Shown here in pieces: positions 43,578 to 51,629 of a stretch of DNA of 64,000 nucleotides. The translations under genes were made by a program, and so were the position numbers. Within the stretch, counting starts at the first letter, position 1; every line of letters starts with the position of its first letter. Source of the stretch: Chitinophagales bacterium (GTDB lineage: Bacteria > Bacteroidota > Bacteroidia > Chitinophagales > JADIYW01); the NCBI GenBank assembly GCA_023957245.1, contig JAMLHJ010000007.1:150383-214382 (forward strand). Direction: 5' to 3'. Below the pieces are notes generated by a model. The model saw only the letters and a program-made list of their open reading frames with translations. It was not told the DNA's origin and made no database searches.

Positions 43578-45998
43578 ATGAAAATATCATTGAATTGGTT
43601 AAAAACCTTTATAAATATTGATTTAGAAACAGAAGAATTAAAAGATTTATTAACAGATATTGGTCTTGAAGTAGAGGGGATAGAAGAATTTGAATCTTTT
43701 CCTGGAGGTTTAAAAGGATTGGTTGTGGCTGAAGTATTGACTTGTGAGCCTCATCCAGATGCAGATAAGCTCAAGGTTACAACAGTATCTGTCGGTCAAG
43801 GAGAACCACTACAAGTCGTATGTGGTGCTCCCAATGTTGCTGCTGGTCAGAAAGTAATTTTAGCTCCAGTCGGTACTATTCTTTATCCTAATGGAGGAGA
43901 ATCTTTTGAAATCAAGAAAGCAAAAATTCGTGGAGTAGCATCCAATGGAATGTTATGCGCTGAGGACGAAATCGGTATGGGAGAATCTCATGCAGGAATT
44001 GTTGTTTTACCAGAAAATACTGTGGTTGGAACACCTGTAAGTCAATTATATAATATAGAAAATGATTCTATATTTGAAATAGGTCTTACACCCAATCGTA
44101 CGGATGCTCAATCTCATTATGGCGTAGCAAGAGATTTAGCTGCCGCTTTAAATTTTAGATATGGTCAATTGAATCCATTGAAAAAAGGGCAATATCAATT
44201 GGAAAAAGGGGTAGGAAGTTCATTAAAGGTGGAAGTACTTGCTCAAGATTTAGCTCCGAGATATACAGGAGTAGTGATTGATGGATTGAAAGTAGAAGAT
44301 TCACCTGAATGGTTGCAAAATCGTTTGAAAGCCATCGGTCAAAAGCCTATTAATAATGTTGTAGATATTACAAATTATATTTTGCATAGTTACGGTCAAC
44401 CTTTACATGCATTTGATTTACAATCTATTAAAGGTGATAAAGTGATTGTGAAGACACTTGCACAAAATACTATTTTTAAGACTTTGGATAATGTAGATGT
44501 CAAATTGAACGAACACGATTTGATGATTTGCAATGCAGAAGAAGGGATGTGTATCGCTGGTGTTTATGGTGGAATAAATTCTGGAGTGAAAAGTACAACG
44601 ACTGCAATATTTTTAGAAAGTGCTTTTTTCCATCCTACAGCTATTAGACGAACATCTATGGCGCATCAATTAAGGACTGAGGCGGCTACTCATTTTGAAA
44701 AGGGAGTAGATCCGACAGATACTTTAGAGGTTTTAAAGATTGCAACTCAACTTATTATAGATGTTGCTGGTGGAAAAATTACTTCTGATTTTTTTGATAT
44801 TTCCAATAGTGAGTTTAAAAAGAATACTGTGGAGTTAGCTCCTGAAAAAGTAAGAAATCTGACTGGAGCACCTATTAATAATGAAGAAATTTTAAGGATT
44901 TTAACTTTATTAGAAATAGATGTTGATGCTTCCCAAGAGTTGTGGAAATTACAAGTGCCATTGTACCGTGCTGATGTGACTAGAGATGTAGATGTTATAG
45001 AAGATATTTTAAGAATTTACGGATATAACAATGTACCGATTCCTTCAAGCATCAAAGCGGCTATTCCTGTTAAAAAAGGAAAAGATAAAGAACAGCTTTA
45101 TAGAATTGCATCTAATTTTTTAGCTAGCAACGGTTATTATGAGATTTTAAATAATTCTTTGACGCGTTCAAAATATCTTGATGGATGGATAGCTCCAGAA
45201 AATCAAGTGAAATTATTGAGTAGTATAAATGTTGAGTTGGATGTTTTAAGACCTTTTATGCTCACAAGTGCATTGGAAGTGTTGAGCTATAATATCAATC
45301 GTTCACAGAAAAATTTAAAACTTTTTGAATATGGTAAAACATATACTCAGAAAGGAGAAAGTTATCAAGAGGATTTGCATTTGTATTTGATAGCAACTGG
45401 TGAGCAGTTGGTGACGAATTGGAATACTCCTTCAAATAAAATAGATTTTTATTACATCAAAGGTTTGGCAGAGAGTGTGCTAAATAGATTGGGAATAAAT
45501 TATTCTCATCTGGAAGAAAGTCAAGATCATTTACATGAATATACCTTAAAATATTTAGTAGGACAAACTGAAGTTCTCCATATTGCTAAGGTTTCAAATA
45601 AGATAACAAAAAAGTGGGATATCAAACAAGAAGTATTTATTGCAGACTTTAATTGGGATAAAATATTCAAATTATCTCAAAAATCTAGCAATTCAAAAAT
45701 TGTTGTATCAAAATTTCCATCAATTCGAAGAGATTTAGCACTTTTATTGGACAAAAATATTAAATTCACAGACGTACAACAAATCGCACTAAAAATTGGT
45801 AAAAATCAATTGCGCCAAGTGGAACTTTTTGATGTATATGAAGGAGATAAAATCGCTGAAAATAAAAAATCTTATGCAGTGAGTTATATCTTCAGAGATG
45901 ATGAAAAAACGATGACAGATAAGGATATTGATAAAATCATGAGTAAAATGATAGAGCAATATTCAAATCAATTAAATGCGACTGTAAGAGGACAATAA
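43578..45998 (+). CDS. pheT: Phenylalanine--tRNA ligase, beta subunit
   Basis: Beta chain of the alpha2-beta2 synthetase that charges tRNA-Phe. From the chosen ATG (MKISLNWLKTFINID) it has 806 residues, normal for PheT. Domains in order: EMAP/OB tRNA-binding (40-150, VVAEVLTCEPHPDADKLKVTTVSVG), B3/4 editing domain, B5 (about 400-470), the catalytic-like core, and a C-terminal FDX-ACB domain (VSKFPSIRRDLALLLDKNIKF to the end). The 18 residues before the ATG in the open frame are not family-like. The stop overlaps the next start by one base (TAATG). The alpha subunit gene is not in the window. Confidence 0.97.
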   Translation: MKISLNWLKTFINIDLETEELKDLLTDIGLEVEGIEEFESFPGGLKGLVVAEVLTCEPHPDADKLKVTTVSVGQGEPLQVVCGAPNVAAGQKVILAPVGTILYPNGGESFEIKKAKIRGVASNGMLCAEDEIGMGESHAGIVVLPENTVVGTPVSQLYNIENDSIFEIGLTPNRTDAQSHYGVARDLAAALNFRYGQLNPLKKGQYQLEKGVGSSLKVEVLAQDLAPRYTGVVIDGLKVEDSPEWLQNRLKAIGQKPINNVVDITNYILHSYGQPLHAFDLQSIKGDKVIVKTLAQNTIFKTLDNVDVKLNEHDLMICNAEEGMCIAGVYGGINSGVKSTTTAIFLESAFFHPTAIRRTSMAHQLRTEAATHFEKGVDPTDTLEVLKIATQLIIDVAGGKITSDFFDISNSEFKKNTVELAPEKVRNLTGAPINNEEILRILTLLEIDVDASQELWKLQVPLYRADVTRDVDVIEDILRIYGYNNVPIPSSIKAAIPVKKGKDKEQLYRIASNFLASNGYYEILNNSLTRSKYLDGWIAPENQVKLLSSINVELDVLRPFMLTSALEVLSYNINRSQKNLKLFEYGKTYTQKGESYQEDLHLYLIATGEQLVTNWNTPSNKIDFYYIKGLAESVLNRLGINYSHLEESQDHLHEYTLKYLVGQTEVLHIAKVSNKITKKWDIKQEVFIADFNWDKIFKLSQKSSNSKIVVSKFPSIRRDLALLLDKNIKFTDVQQIALKIGKNQLRQVELFDVYEGDKIAENKKSYAVSYIFRDDEKTMTDKDIDKIMSKMIEQYSNQLNATVRGQ

Positions 45999-46288
45999 TG
46001 AAAGAACTATCACAGAAATGGGAGCAAATCGTTGCTAAAGTTTATCTTCTTTTGGATCAAAACCGAAAGATGAAAGTTGAGTTAGCTCAATTAAACGCTC
46101 ATATTGTGAAGTTGAATCAGGAAAAGTCTCAATTATTAAAAGAGAAAGAAGAGTTAAATCAAAATATAAATGTTTTAAAGCTGGCTAAGGGTGTAGGCCT
46201 TTCAGATCAGGAGAGAACAGAAGTGAAGAAGCAAATCAAGCATTATATAAATGAAATTGATGATTGTATAGCAAAAATGAATGCATAG
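45998..46288 (+). CDS. Small coiled-coil protein between pheT and zapA, ZapB-like in form
   Basis: A 96-residue cytoplasmic protein. Residues 1-65 form a continuous coiled coil with leucines and isoleucines at heptad spacing (VYLLLDQNRKMKVELAQLNAHIVKLNQEKSQLLKEKEELNQ), then a short C-terminal helical hairpin (DQERTEVKKQIKHYINEIDDCIAKMNA). It is translationally coupled to pheT and ends two bases before the zapA start. By shape and position it could be a ZapA partner, as the coiled-coil ZapB is in E. coli; this is inference, because no sequence homology to ZapB is evident. Confidence 0.82.
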   Translation: MKELSQKWEQIVAKVYLLLDQNRKMKVELAQLNAHIVKLNQEKSQLLKEKEELNQNINVLKLAKGVGLSDQERTEVKKQIKHYINEIDDCIAKMNA

Positions 46289-46290
46289 CG

Positions 46291-46584
46291 ATGATAGATA
46301 ACCATATCAATATCCAGTTAGTTTTAGCAGGCAGACAATATAAATTGAAAGTTGACCCTGCAGAAGAAGCTATTGTCAGAAGTGCAGCTAAAGACATCAA
46401 TGATCAAATTATTGATTACCAACAGAAGTTTCCAAGCAAAGACAAACAAGATTTTTTAATCATGTTATTGCTTCACCAAAAGGTGGAATCATTTAGGAAA
46501 TCTGGAAATCAATCTCAGTCTGACCAATGGATGGATAGACTGAATGAGCTAGACGATTTGTTGACACAAAATCTCTCCCAATAG
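46291..46584 (+). CDS. zapA: Cell division protein ZapA
   Basis: FtsZ-binding protein that bundles FtsZ filaments at the division site. The 97-residue protein starts MIDNHINIQLVLAGRQYKLKVDPAEEAIVRSAAKDINDQI, the ZapA globular head, followed by a coiled-coil tail (about 50-97). I choose the ATG two bases after the preceding stop; the nine extra residues of the longer frame overlap the previous gene and are not family-like. It lies 56 bases before rny, as is usual in Bacteroidota. Confidence 0.9.
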   Translation: MIDNHINIQLVLAGRQYKLKVDPAEEAIVRSAAKDINDQIIDYQQKFPSKDKQDFLIMLLLHQKVESFRKSGNQSQSDQWMDRLNELDDLLTQNLSQ

Positions 46585-46640
46585 AAAAGGACTTTCACTT
46601 TGAATCGGCACATTGTTCATCATAAATGTGAGATTAAAAA

Positions 46641-48221
46641 ATGATAGTAATTTATGTAGCAATTGGTGTTATAGCATTAGCAGTGGGAGTTTTCTTAGGA
46701 AAGCTACTTTTTAAAGCTAATGTTGAACAACAGATTGCACGTGCTCAGGCACTAGAAGAAAAAGCCAAAATTGAGGCCGATTCCCTTTTGAAAGAAGCTA
46801 AAATTGAAGGGGATGCTTACAAGAAAGAAAGAGCGATGGAAGCCAAAGAACGCTTCTTCAAGCTCAAGGAGGAGCATAATCTAGAGATAGATACTCGTAA
46901 CAAAAAAGTTTTGGAAGGTGAAAATCGAATCAAACAAAAAGAGCAATCTCTTAATCAAAAATTAGAAAACAACAGCCGTAAGGAGAAAGAACTAAGTGAT
47001 GAAAGAGAGAAGTTGATTGCATCTCAAGAAGTTATTGCTAGAAAGAAAGAAGAATTAGAAAAATCTCATTCTGAACATGTTGCTAAACTAGAGCAAATCG
47101 CAAAATTGACTTCTGAAGAAGCTAAAGCTCAATTAATTGAATTGATGAAGGGCAAAGCTCAGACAGAAGCAATGGCTCATGTAAAAATGGTAATGGACGA
47201 AGCCAAATTGCAAGCTAGCAAGGAAGCTAAAAAGATTATCATTCAGAGTATCCAAAGAACTGCAGCTGAAAATACAATTGAGAATACAGTATCTGTGTTT
47301 AACTTGACTAGTGACGATCAGAAAGGTCAGATTATAGGTAGAGAAGGAAGAAATATTCGTGCATTAGAAGCAGCAACTGGTGTAGAGATTATTGTTGATG
47401 ACACTCCAGAAGCAATTATTATTTCTGGTTATGACCCTTATAAAAGAGAAATCGCAAGACTGTCTCTTCAAAGATTGGTTTCTGATGGACGTATTCACCC
47501 AGCTCGTATTGAAGAGATTGTAGCTAAAACAGAAAGACAGCTAGAGGCTCAAATAATGGAAATAGGGGAGCGTACAGTGATTGATTTGGGCGTTCATGGG
47601 TTACACCCAGAGCTAATTAAATTAGTAGGTAAAATGAGATTTCGTTCATCTTACGGACAAAATTTATTACAACACTCTCGTGAAGTGGCCAATCTTTGTG
47701 CAATCATGGCATCAGAAATGGGCTTGAATGTCAAATTGGCTAAACGTGCAGGCTTATTACATGATATTGGTAAAGTATCTGATGAAGATCCAGAATTATC
47801 TCATGCTTTATTAGGTGCAAAATTGTGTGAAAAATATGGAGAAAATCCTACTATTGTGAATGCAGTAGGTGCACACCACGATGAAATGGAAATGCTCTCT
47901 ATGATTGCGCCGATTATTCAATCTTGTGATGCTATATCTGGTGCACGACCTGGAGCTCGTAGAGAGATTATGGAAACATATCTAAAACGTATCCAAGAAT
48001 TGGAATCTGCAGCTTTATCTCATAATGGAGTTTCTAAAGCGTATGCTATTCAAGCAGGTAGGGAATTGCGTGTGATTGTCGAAGCAGATAAAACTTCTGA
48101 TGAAGATGTAGAACAATTATCAATTAAGATTGCTCAACAAATTCAAGATGAAATGACTTATCCAGGTCAGATTAAAGTAACTGTGATCAGAGAAACTAGA
48201 GCTGTTTCAGTAGCAAAATAA
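46641..48221 (+). CDS. rny: Ribonuclease Y
   Basis: Membrane-anchored endoribonuclease that begins mRNA decay. The 526-residue protein has an N-terminal membrane helix (2-20), a long charged coiled coil (25-200), a KH RNA-binding domain ([29 protein letters not shown], about 228-256), and an HD phosphohydrolase domain with [13 protein letters not shown] and [14 protein letters not shown], plus VGAHHDE. All catalytic residues are present. It is last in the pheT-coiled coil-zapA-rny run and is followed by a terminator. Confidence 0.97.
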   Translation: MIVIYVAIGVIALAVGVFLGKLLFKANVEQQIARAQALEEKAKIEADSLLKEAKIEGDAYKKERAMEAKERFFKLKEEHNLEIDTRNKKVLEGENRIKQKEQSLNQKLENNSRKEKELSDEREKLIASQEVIARKKEELEKSHSEHVAKLEQIAKLTSEEAKAQLIELMKGKAQTEAMAHVKMVMDEAKLQASKEAKKIIIQSIQRTAAENTIENTVSVFNLTSDDQKGQIIGREGRNIRALEAATGVEIIVDDTPEAIIISGYDPYKREIARLSLQRLVSDGRIHPARIEEIVAKTERQLEAQIMEIGERTVIDLGVHGLHPELIKLVGKMRFRSSYGQNLLQHSREVANLCAIMASEMGLNVKLAKRAGLLHDIGKVSDEDPELSHALLGAKLCEKYGENPTIVNAVGAHHDEMEMLSMIAPIIQSCDAISGARPGARREIMETYLKRIQELESAALSHNGVSKAYAIQAGRELRVIVEADKTSDEDVEQLSIKIAQQIQDEMTYPGQIKVTVIRETRAVSVAK

Positions 48222-48243
48222 TATTGTTAGGAATATTTAAAGG

Positions 48244-48281
48244 AGAAGGGTGGGCATTTGCTCACCCTTCTTTCTTTTATC
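48244..48281 (+). terminator. Rho-independent terminator after rny
   Basis: Stem GAAGGGTG / CACCCTTC (48245-48252, 48263-48270) extended inward by a G-T and a G-C pair, loop of six, then TTTCTTTTAT. Confidence 0.88.
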
Positions 48282-48420
48282 CTCTATCTGAATATATCTT
48301 GAGATACTGAATTAAATCTTAAATAATGATGTGAGATAAATTAGATAAACTAAAAGGACATTTTACTTCTCCCATTTTGCCTCTCACTTCTCACTTTATT
48401 TCAATAAACTCAGTGAGTTT

Positions 48421-48449
48421 GCGTAAAACTTAGCGTTCTTTGCGGTTAG
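48421..48449. repeat. 29-base flanking direct repeat, left copy
   Basis: Identical to 49462-49490 (begins GCGTAAAACTTAGCG, ends TTTGCGGTTAG). The two copies flank the 407-base tandem array, and the left one runs into its first unit. Confidence 0.75.
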
Positions 48450-48487
48450 ATTGTATTTCTTAGAGCGAAATGTACAAAAAGAGTAGT

Positions 48488-48560
48488 GTCATTCTTGCGG
48501 AAGCAGGAATCTCATGAAAGATAAAATTAGGATGGAGATTCCCATTTTCATGGGAATGAC
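48488..48560. repeat. Nested palindromic module, copy 1
   Basis: 73 bases. Outer arms GTCATTCC and GGAATGAC pair; inside, ATTCTTGC-GGAA-GCAGGAAT and ATTCCCA-TTTTCA-TGGGAAT each form a hairpin, and GGAATCTC pairs with GAGATTCC. The whole can fold as a cruciform. Confidence 0.75.
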
Positions 48561-48894
48561 AAAATACGGGAGATAGGGCTTTGATAACCACCAGCTTTTT
48601 CGCATCTTCACATTCTTACATTTTATTTTTCTTTCATACTTTTCTTTAAAAGAAAAAGTATGCAAAAGAATCGCACCGGATTTTTCGCTGACCCACTAAA
48701 TACTTGAAAGCTATTTCTTCAAAACTCGACTTCGTCTCAAACAGTTGAAGAAATCACGCTTTCTTCGTATAGTGGGTACCCAGCATCAAAATCTATGGTG
48801 CAGGGCGCATTCGCAATGTGTAGTACTATCTATCACTCCGTGAACTTTGTGGTTAGATTGTATTTCTTAGAGCAAAATGTACAAAAAGAGCAGT

Positions 48895-48967
48895 GTCATT
48901 CCTGCGGAATCAGGAATCTCATGAAAGGTAAAATTAGGATGGAGATTCCCATTTTCATGGGAATGAC
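48895..48967. repeat. Nested palindromic module, copy 2
   Basis: Same 73-base structure with a few substitutions; the left hairpin loop reads GGAAT, costing one pair. Confidence 0.75.
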
Positions 48968-49302
48968 AAAATACGGGAGATAGGGCTTTGATAACCACCA
49001 GCTTTTTCGCATCTTCACATTCTTACATTTTATTTTTCTTTCATACTTTTCTTTAAAAGAAAAAGTATGCAAAAGAATCGCACCGGATTTTTCGCTGACC
49101 CACTAAATACTTGAAAGCTATTTCTTCAAAACTCGACTTCGTCTCAAACAGTTGAAGAAATTACGCTTTCTTCGTATAGTGGGTACCCAGCATCAAAATC
49201 TATGGTGCAGGGCGCATTCGCAATGTGTAGTACTTGTCTTTCACTCCGTGAACTTTGCGGTTAAATTGTATTTCTTAGAGCAAAATGTACAAAAAGAGCA
49301 GT

Positions 49303-49375
49303 GTCATTCCTGCGGAAGCAGGAATCTCATGAAAGATAAAATTAGGATGGAGATTCCCATTTTTATGGGAATGAC
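49303..49375. repeat. Nested palindromic module, copy 3
   Basis: Same 73-base structure; the right hairpin loop is TTTTTA where copies 1 and 2 have TTTTCA. Stem bases are kept. Confidence 0.75.
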
Positions 49376-49461
49376 AAAATACGGGAGATAGGGCTTTGAT
49401 AACCACCAGCTTTTTCGCATCTTCACATTTGCAAATCTCCAAAATAAACTTCGTGAACTTA

Positions 49462-49490
49462 GCGTAAAACTTAGCGTTCTTTGCGGTTAG
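49462..49490. repeat. 29-base flanking direct repeat, right copy
   Basis: Exact copy of 48421-48449, 33 bases after the array ends. Confidence 0.75.
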
Positions 49491-49569
49491 TTTTGGTAAA
49501 CTCTACAATGCATTTTTTATTTGTACTTCGTACTTTTAACTTTTAATTTTCACATCTCCAATTACATCA

Positions 49570-49776
49570 TTAAGCAATCTCCGCTTTAAATCCTGCCTTT
49601 TCAATAGCAGCAATAATATTTTCAGCTTTTATATTTTCACCTTGAACTGTAATTGTTTTTGGAGTTTGGCTTAAATCTGCTTTCCATGAGGCGACTTCAG
49701 ATAAATCGTCTAAAAATGGTTTGACTTTTGCTTCGCAACCACCACATTTTAAAGTTGTCTTAAATGTTAATTCCAT
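49570..49776 (-). CDS. Heavy-metal-associated (HMA) domain protein
   Basis: A 68-residue cytoplasmic protein with the HMA ferredoxin-like fold. The metal motif is KCGGCEAKVKPFL (residues 11-23): C-x-x-C is present, with Gly-Gly between the cysteines and no Met before them, unlike the usual MxCxxC. TWKAD-like SWKADLSQTPKTITVQGENIKAENIIAAIEKAGFKAE completes the fold. It may be a copper or zinc chaperone. No P-type ATPase is adjacent; mgtE lies upstream with a gap of 88 bases. Confidence 0.85.
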   Translation of the reverse strand: MELTFKTTLKCGGCEAKVKPFLDDLSEVASWKADLSQTPKTITVQGENIKAENIIAAIEKAGFKAEIA

Positions 49777-49864
49777 AATTCCATTGTTTTTCTCTTCAAC
49801 ATTATTGATGCTGAAATTGTTTGAAAATTTTTAGTTAATTGTATTTGTATTTATTGGCGTTGGA

Positions 49865-51250
49865 TTATAATAAAGTGCCCTTTAAAATAACTGCAGCAAT
49901 TGTAAAATAGATAATTAGTCCTGTAACATCCACAAGCGTAGCAACAAATGGTGCAGATGAAGTAGCTGGATCTATATCATATTTTTTGAGAATGATGGGA
50001 ATCATTGATCCAGTCAAAGTGCCCCAAAGGATAATGCCTATCAGTGAACAAAATACTGTCAGTGCAATCAAAAACCAATGCTCACCGTAATCATACCAAC
50101 CTAATTGTTGCCATATTGTAATTCGAAGAAATCCTATCGAACCTAGAATAACTCCCAATGTAACGCCTGAAAGAATTTCTCTTCTCATCACAAACCACCA
50201 ATCTTTGATTGTCAGTTCTTTAAGTGCTAATGCTCTAATAATAAGAGTTGCAGCTTGTGAACCACTATTTCCTCCACTAGAAATAATTAATGGAACAAAT
50301 AATGCCAATACTACAGCTTGCGATATTTCATGTTCAAAATAACCCATTGCCGTTGCCGTAAGCATTTCACCTAGAAACAATATAATCAGCCATGTAGCTC
50401 TTTTCTCAGTTAACTTGAAAAACCCAGTCTTGACGTAAGGGAAATCCAATTTTTCTACCCCTCCGAATTTTTGAATTTCTTCAGTTTCTTTTTGCTCGAC
50501 AACGTCCATGATATCATCGATAGTAATTACTCCGAGTAACATATTGCCTTCGTTGACGACAGGAATTACCACACGGTCATAATCCTTAAATTTCTGAATG
50601 GCTGTTTCTTGTGTATCGCTAATATTCAATGATACAAAATCCCCATCCATAATATCTGAAATTTTCTTTTCAGGTGCATTGAGTACCAATCGTCTTACTT
50701 GAATATCATCTATCAGTTTGCCATCTTCATCCACTACATAAATCACATTGGCAGCTTCTGTGTCTTTATGATTTTCTCTCAAGTGTTGGCTAGCCTCAGC
50801 TACCGTCATGTCTTGAAAAATTGTAGCATAGTCAGTATCTATTAATCTCGCAACACTATTCTCTGAATAGCCTAAAAAGTTTTGAGTCTCTCTACGATTT
50901 TCTTCATCTAAATAGTTGATATAAACAGCTCTTTCTAAATGAGATAAATCACTAAAAAAACTAATCCTTTCGTCACTACTTAGATTGTTCAATAAATGAG
51001 AAGTGCATTGCTGAGAAAGATTTCGCACTAATTTATGTTGAAGTAAAATGTCTAAATAAGGAAATGTATAGACTTGGGTTTCATAATCCAATTTGCTAAA
51101 TGAAGCTAAAGCATATTTGAAAGGTATAGATTCAATTGCTTGTGCCAATTCAGCTGGATGTACTTTTTCTTTCTCTTTGTCAAAAAGTGAAAAGATATCA
51201 AAGTCTTTGTCCCAAACTATATTTTTTACTTTATCTAGCATTTCAACCAT
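49865..51250 (-). CDS. mgtE: Magnesium transporter MgtE
   Basis: Mg2+ channel of 461 residues. The N-terminal superhelical domain (about 1-130), two CBS domains (about 133-255, with DDIQVRRLVLNAPEKKISDIMDGDF and IPVVNEGNMLLGVITIDDIMDVV) and five membrane helices follow the family. The pore segment SSGGNSGSQAATLIIRALAL and the C-terminal DPATSSAPFVATLVDVTGLIIYF are conserved. The CBS region senses cytosolic Mg2+. The 379-base leader holds no promoter box I can recognise. Confidence 0.96.
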   Translation of the reverse strand: MVEMLDKVKNIVWDKDFDIFSLFDKEKEKVHPAELAQAIESIPFKYALASFSKLDYETQVYTFPYLDILLQHKLVRNLSQQCTSHLLNNLSSDERISFFSDLSHLERAVYINYLDEENRRETQNFLGYSENSVARLIDTDYATIFQDMTVAEASQHLRENHKDTEAANVIYVVDEDGKLIDDIQVRRLVLNAPEKKISDIMDGDFVSLNISDTQETAIQKFKDYDRVVIPVVNEGNMLLGVITIDDIMDVVEQKETEEIQKFGGVEKLDFPYVKTGFFKLTEKRATWLIILFLGEMLTATAMGYFEHEISQAVVLALFVPLIISSGGNSGSQAATLIIRALALKELTIKDWWFVMRREILSGVTLGVILGSIGFLRITIWQQLGWYDYGEHWFLIALTVFCSLIGIILWGTLTGSMIPIILKKYDIDPATSSAPFVATLVDVTGLIIYFTIAAVILKGTLL

Positions 51251-51629
51251 ATAACACCATTAATTAGTTTAATAATTACTTTGTCTATGACATTTATTGC
51301 TCAAAGTGTTTTTGAGGTGTATAAAATAGTTTTCTATTACACTACAATATTCTTTAAGCAAGATTTTCGGAATTGAATGCCGTAATTTTCAATTCAGGGC
51401 AAATATCCTTGATTTTATTTACTAATTGTATGATATTTTAAAATATTATTCAAAAAAAATGACGCTACAAATATTTCATAAAGCCTATAATAGCTCATTT
51501 TTTACTTTAATTTTTATATGCAATTGTATTCCCTTATAAATGAAAGAATGATAAAACGAATAAGCTAAATGTATTTTATTGCTATTTAATCTGAAAGAAT
51601 ATTTTTCATAGGACATTGTTAGATTTCTT
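51251..51629. other. Intergenic region between mgtE and pruA (379 bases)
   Basis: AT-rich. It contains an eight-base inverted repeat GAATTGAA / TTCAATTC (51370-51377, 51388-51395) about 120 bases before mgtE, and an AT palindrome near 51433-51446. No TAnnTTTG box and no recognisable Mg2+ riboswitch are seen. Confidence 0.5.

Larger units (their letters stand above)
48438..49429. repeat. Tandem array of a 407-408-base non-coding unit (two full copies and a partial third)
   Basis: Units begin at 48438, 48845 and 49253 and are nearly identical; the third stops at 49429 after about 177 bases. Each full unit contains, in order: a 73-base nested palindrome, an AT hairpin (CATACTTTT...AAAAGTATG, 48635-48662 in unit 1), a long-range stem (ACCCACTA at 48691-48698 with TAGTGGGT at 48770-48777) enclosing a ten-base stem (48713-48722 with 48745-48754), and a conserved GC-richer tail (TATGGTGCAGGGCGCATTCG). 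Open frames inside are short and do not look like proteins. The tail recurs inverted at the right end of the window. The 48222-48437 stretch before it holds only the rny terminator and AT-rich sequence. Confidence 0.85.

Noticed and set aside
46585..46640. 6S RNA gene between zapA and rny
   Set aside because: I considered it because small RNAs have been noted at this place in Bacteroidota, but the gap is only 56 bases, too short for 6S RNA, and no suitable stem is visible.
48795..49391. Two open frames (48795-48983, 49152-49391) with similar products inside the repeat array
   Set aside because: They arise because the repeat unit happens to be open in this frame; the products have no signal, domain or homologue-like pattern, and the sequence is dominated by palindromes.
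48438..49429. CRISPR array
   Set aside because: The period is about 407 bases and the whole unit repeats; there are no short repeats with unique spacers, and no cas genes.
51251..51629. Mg2+ riboswitch (M-box) before mgtE
   Set aside because: No conserved M-box core or long GC stems can be seen in the AT-rich leader.
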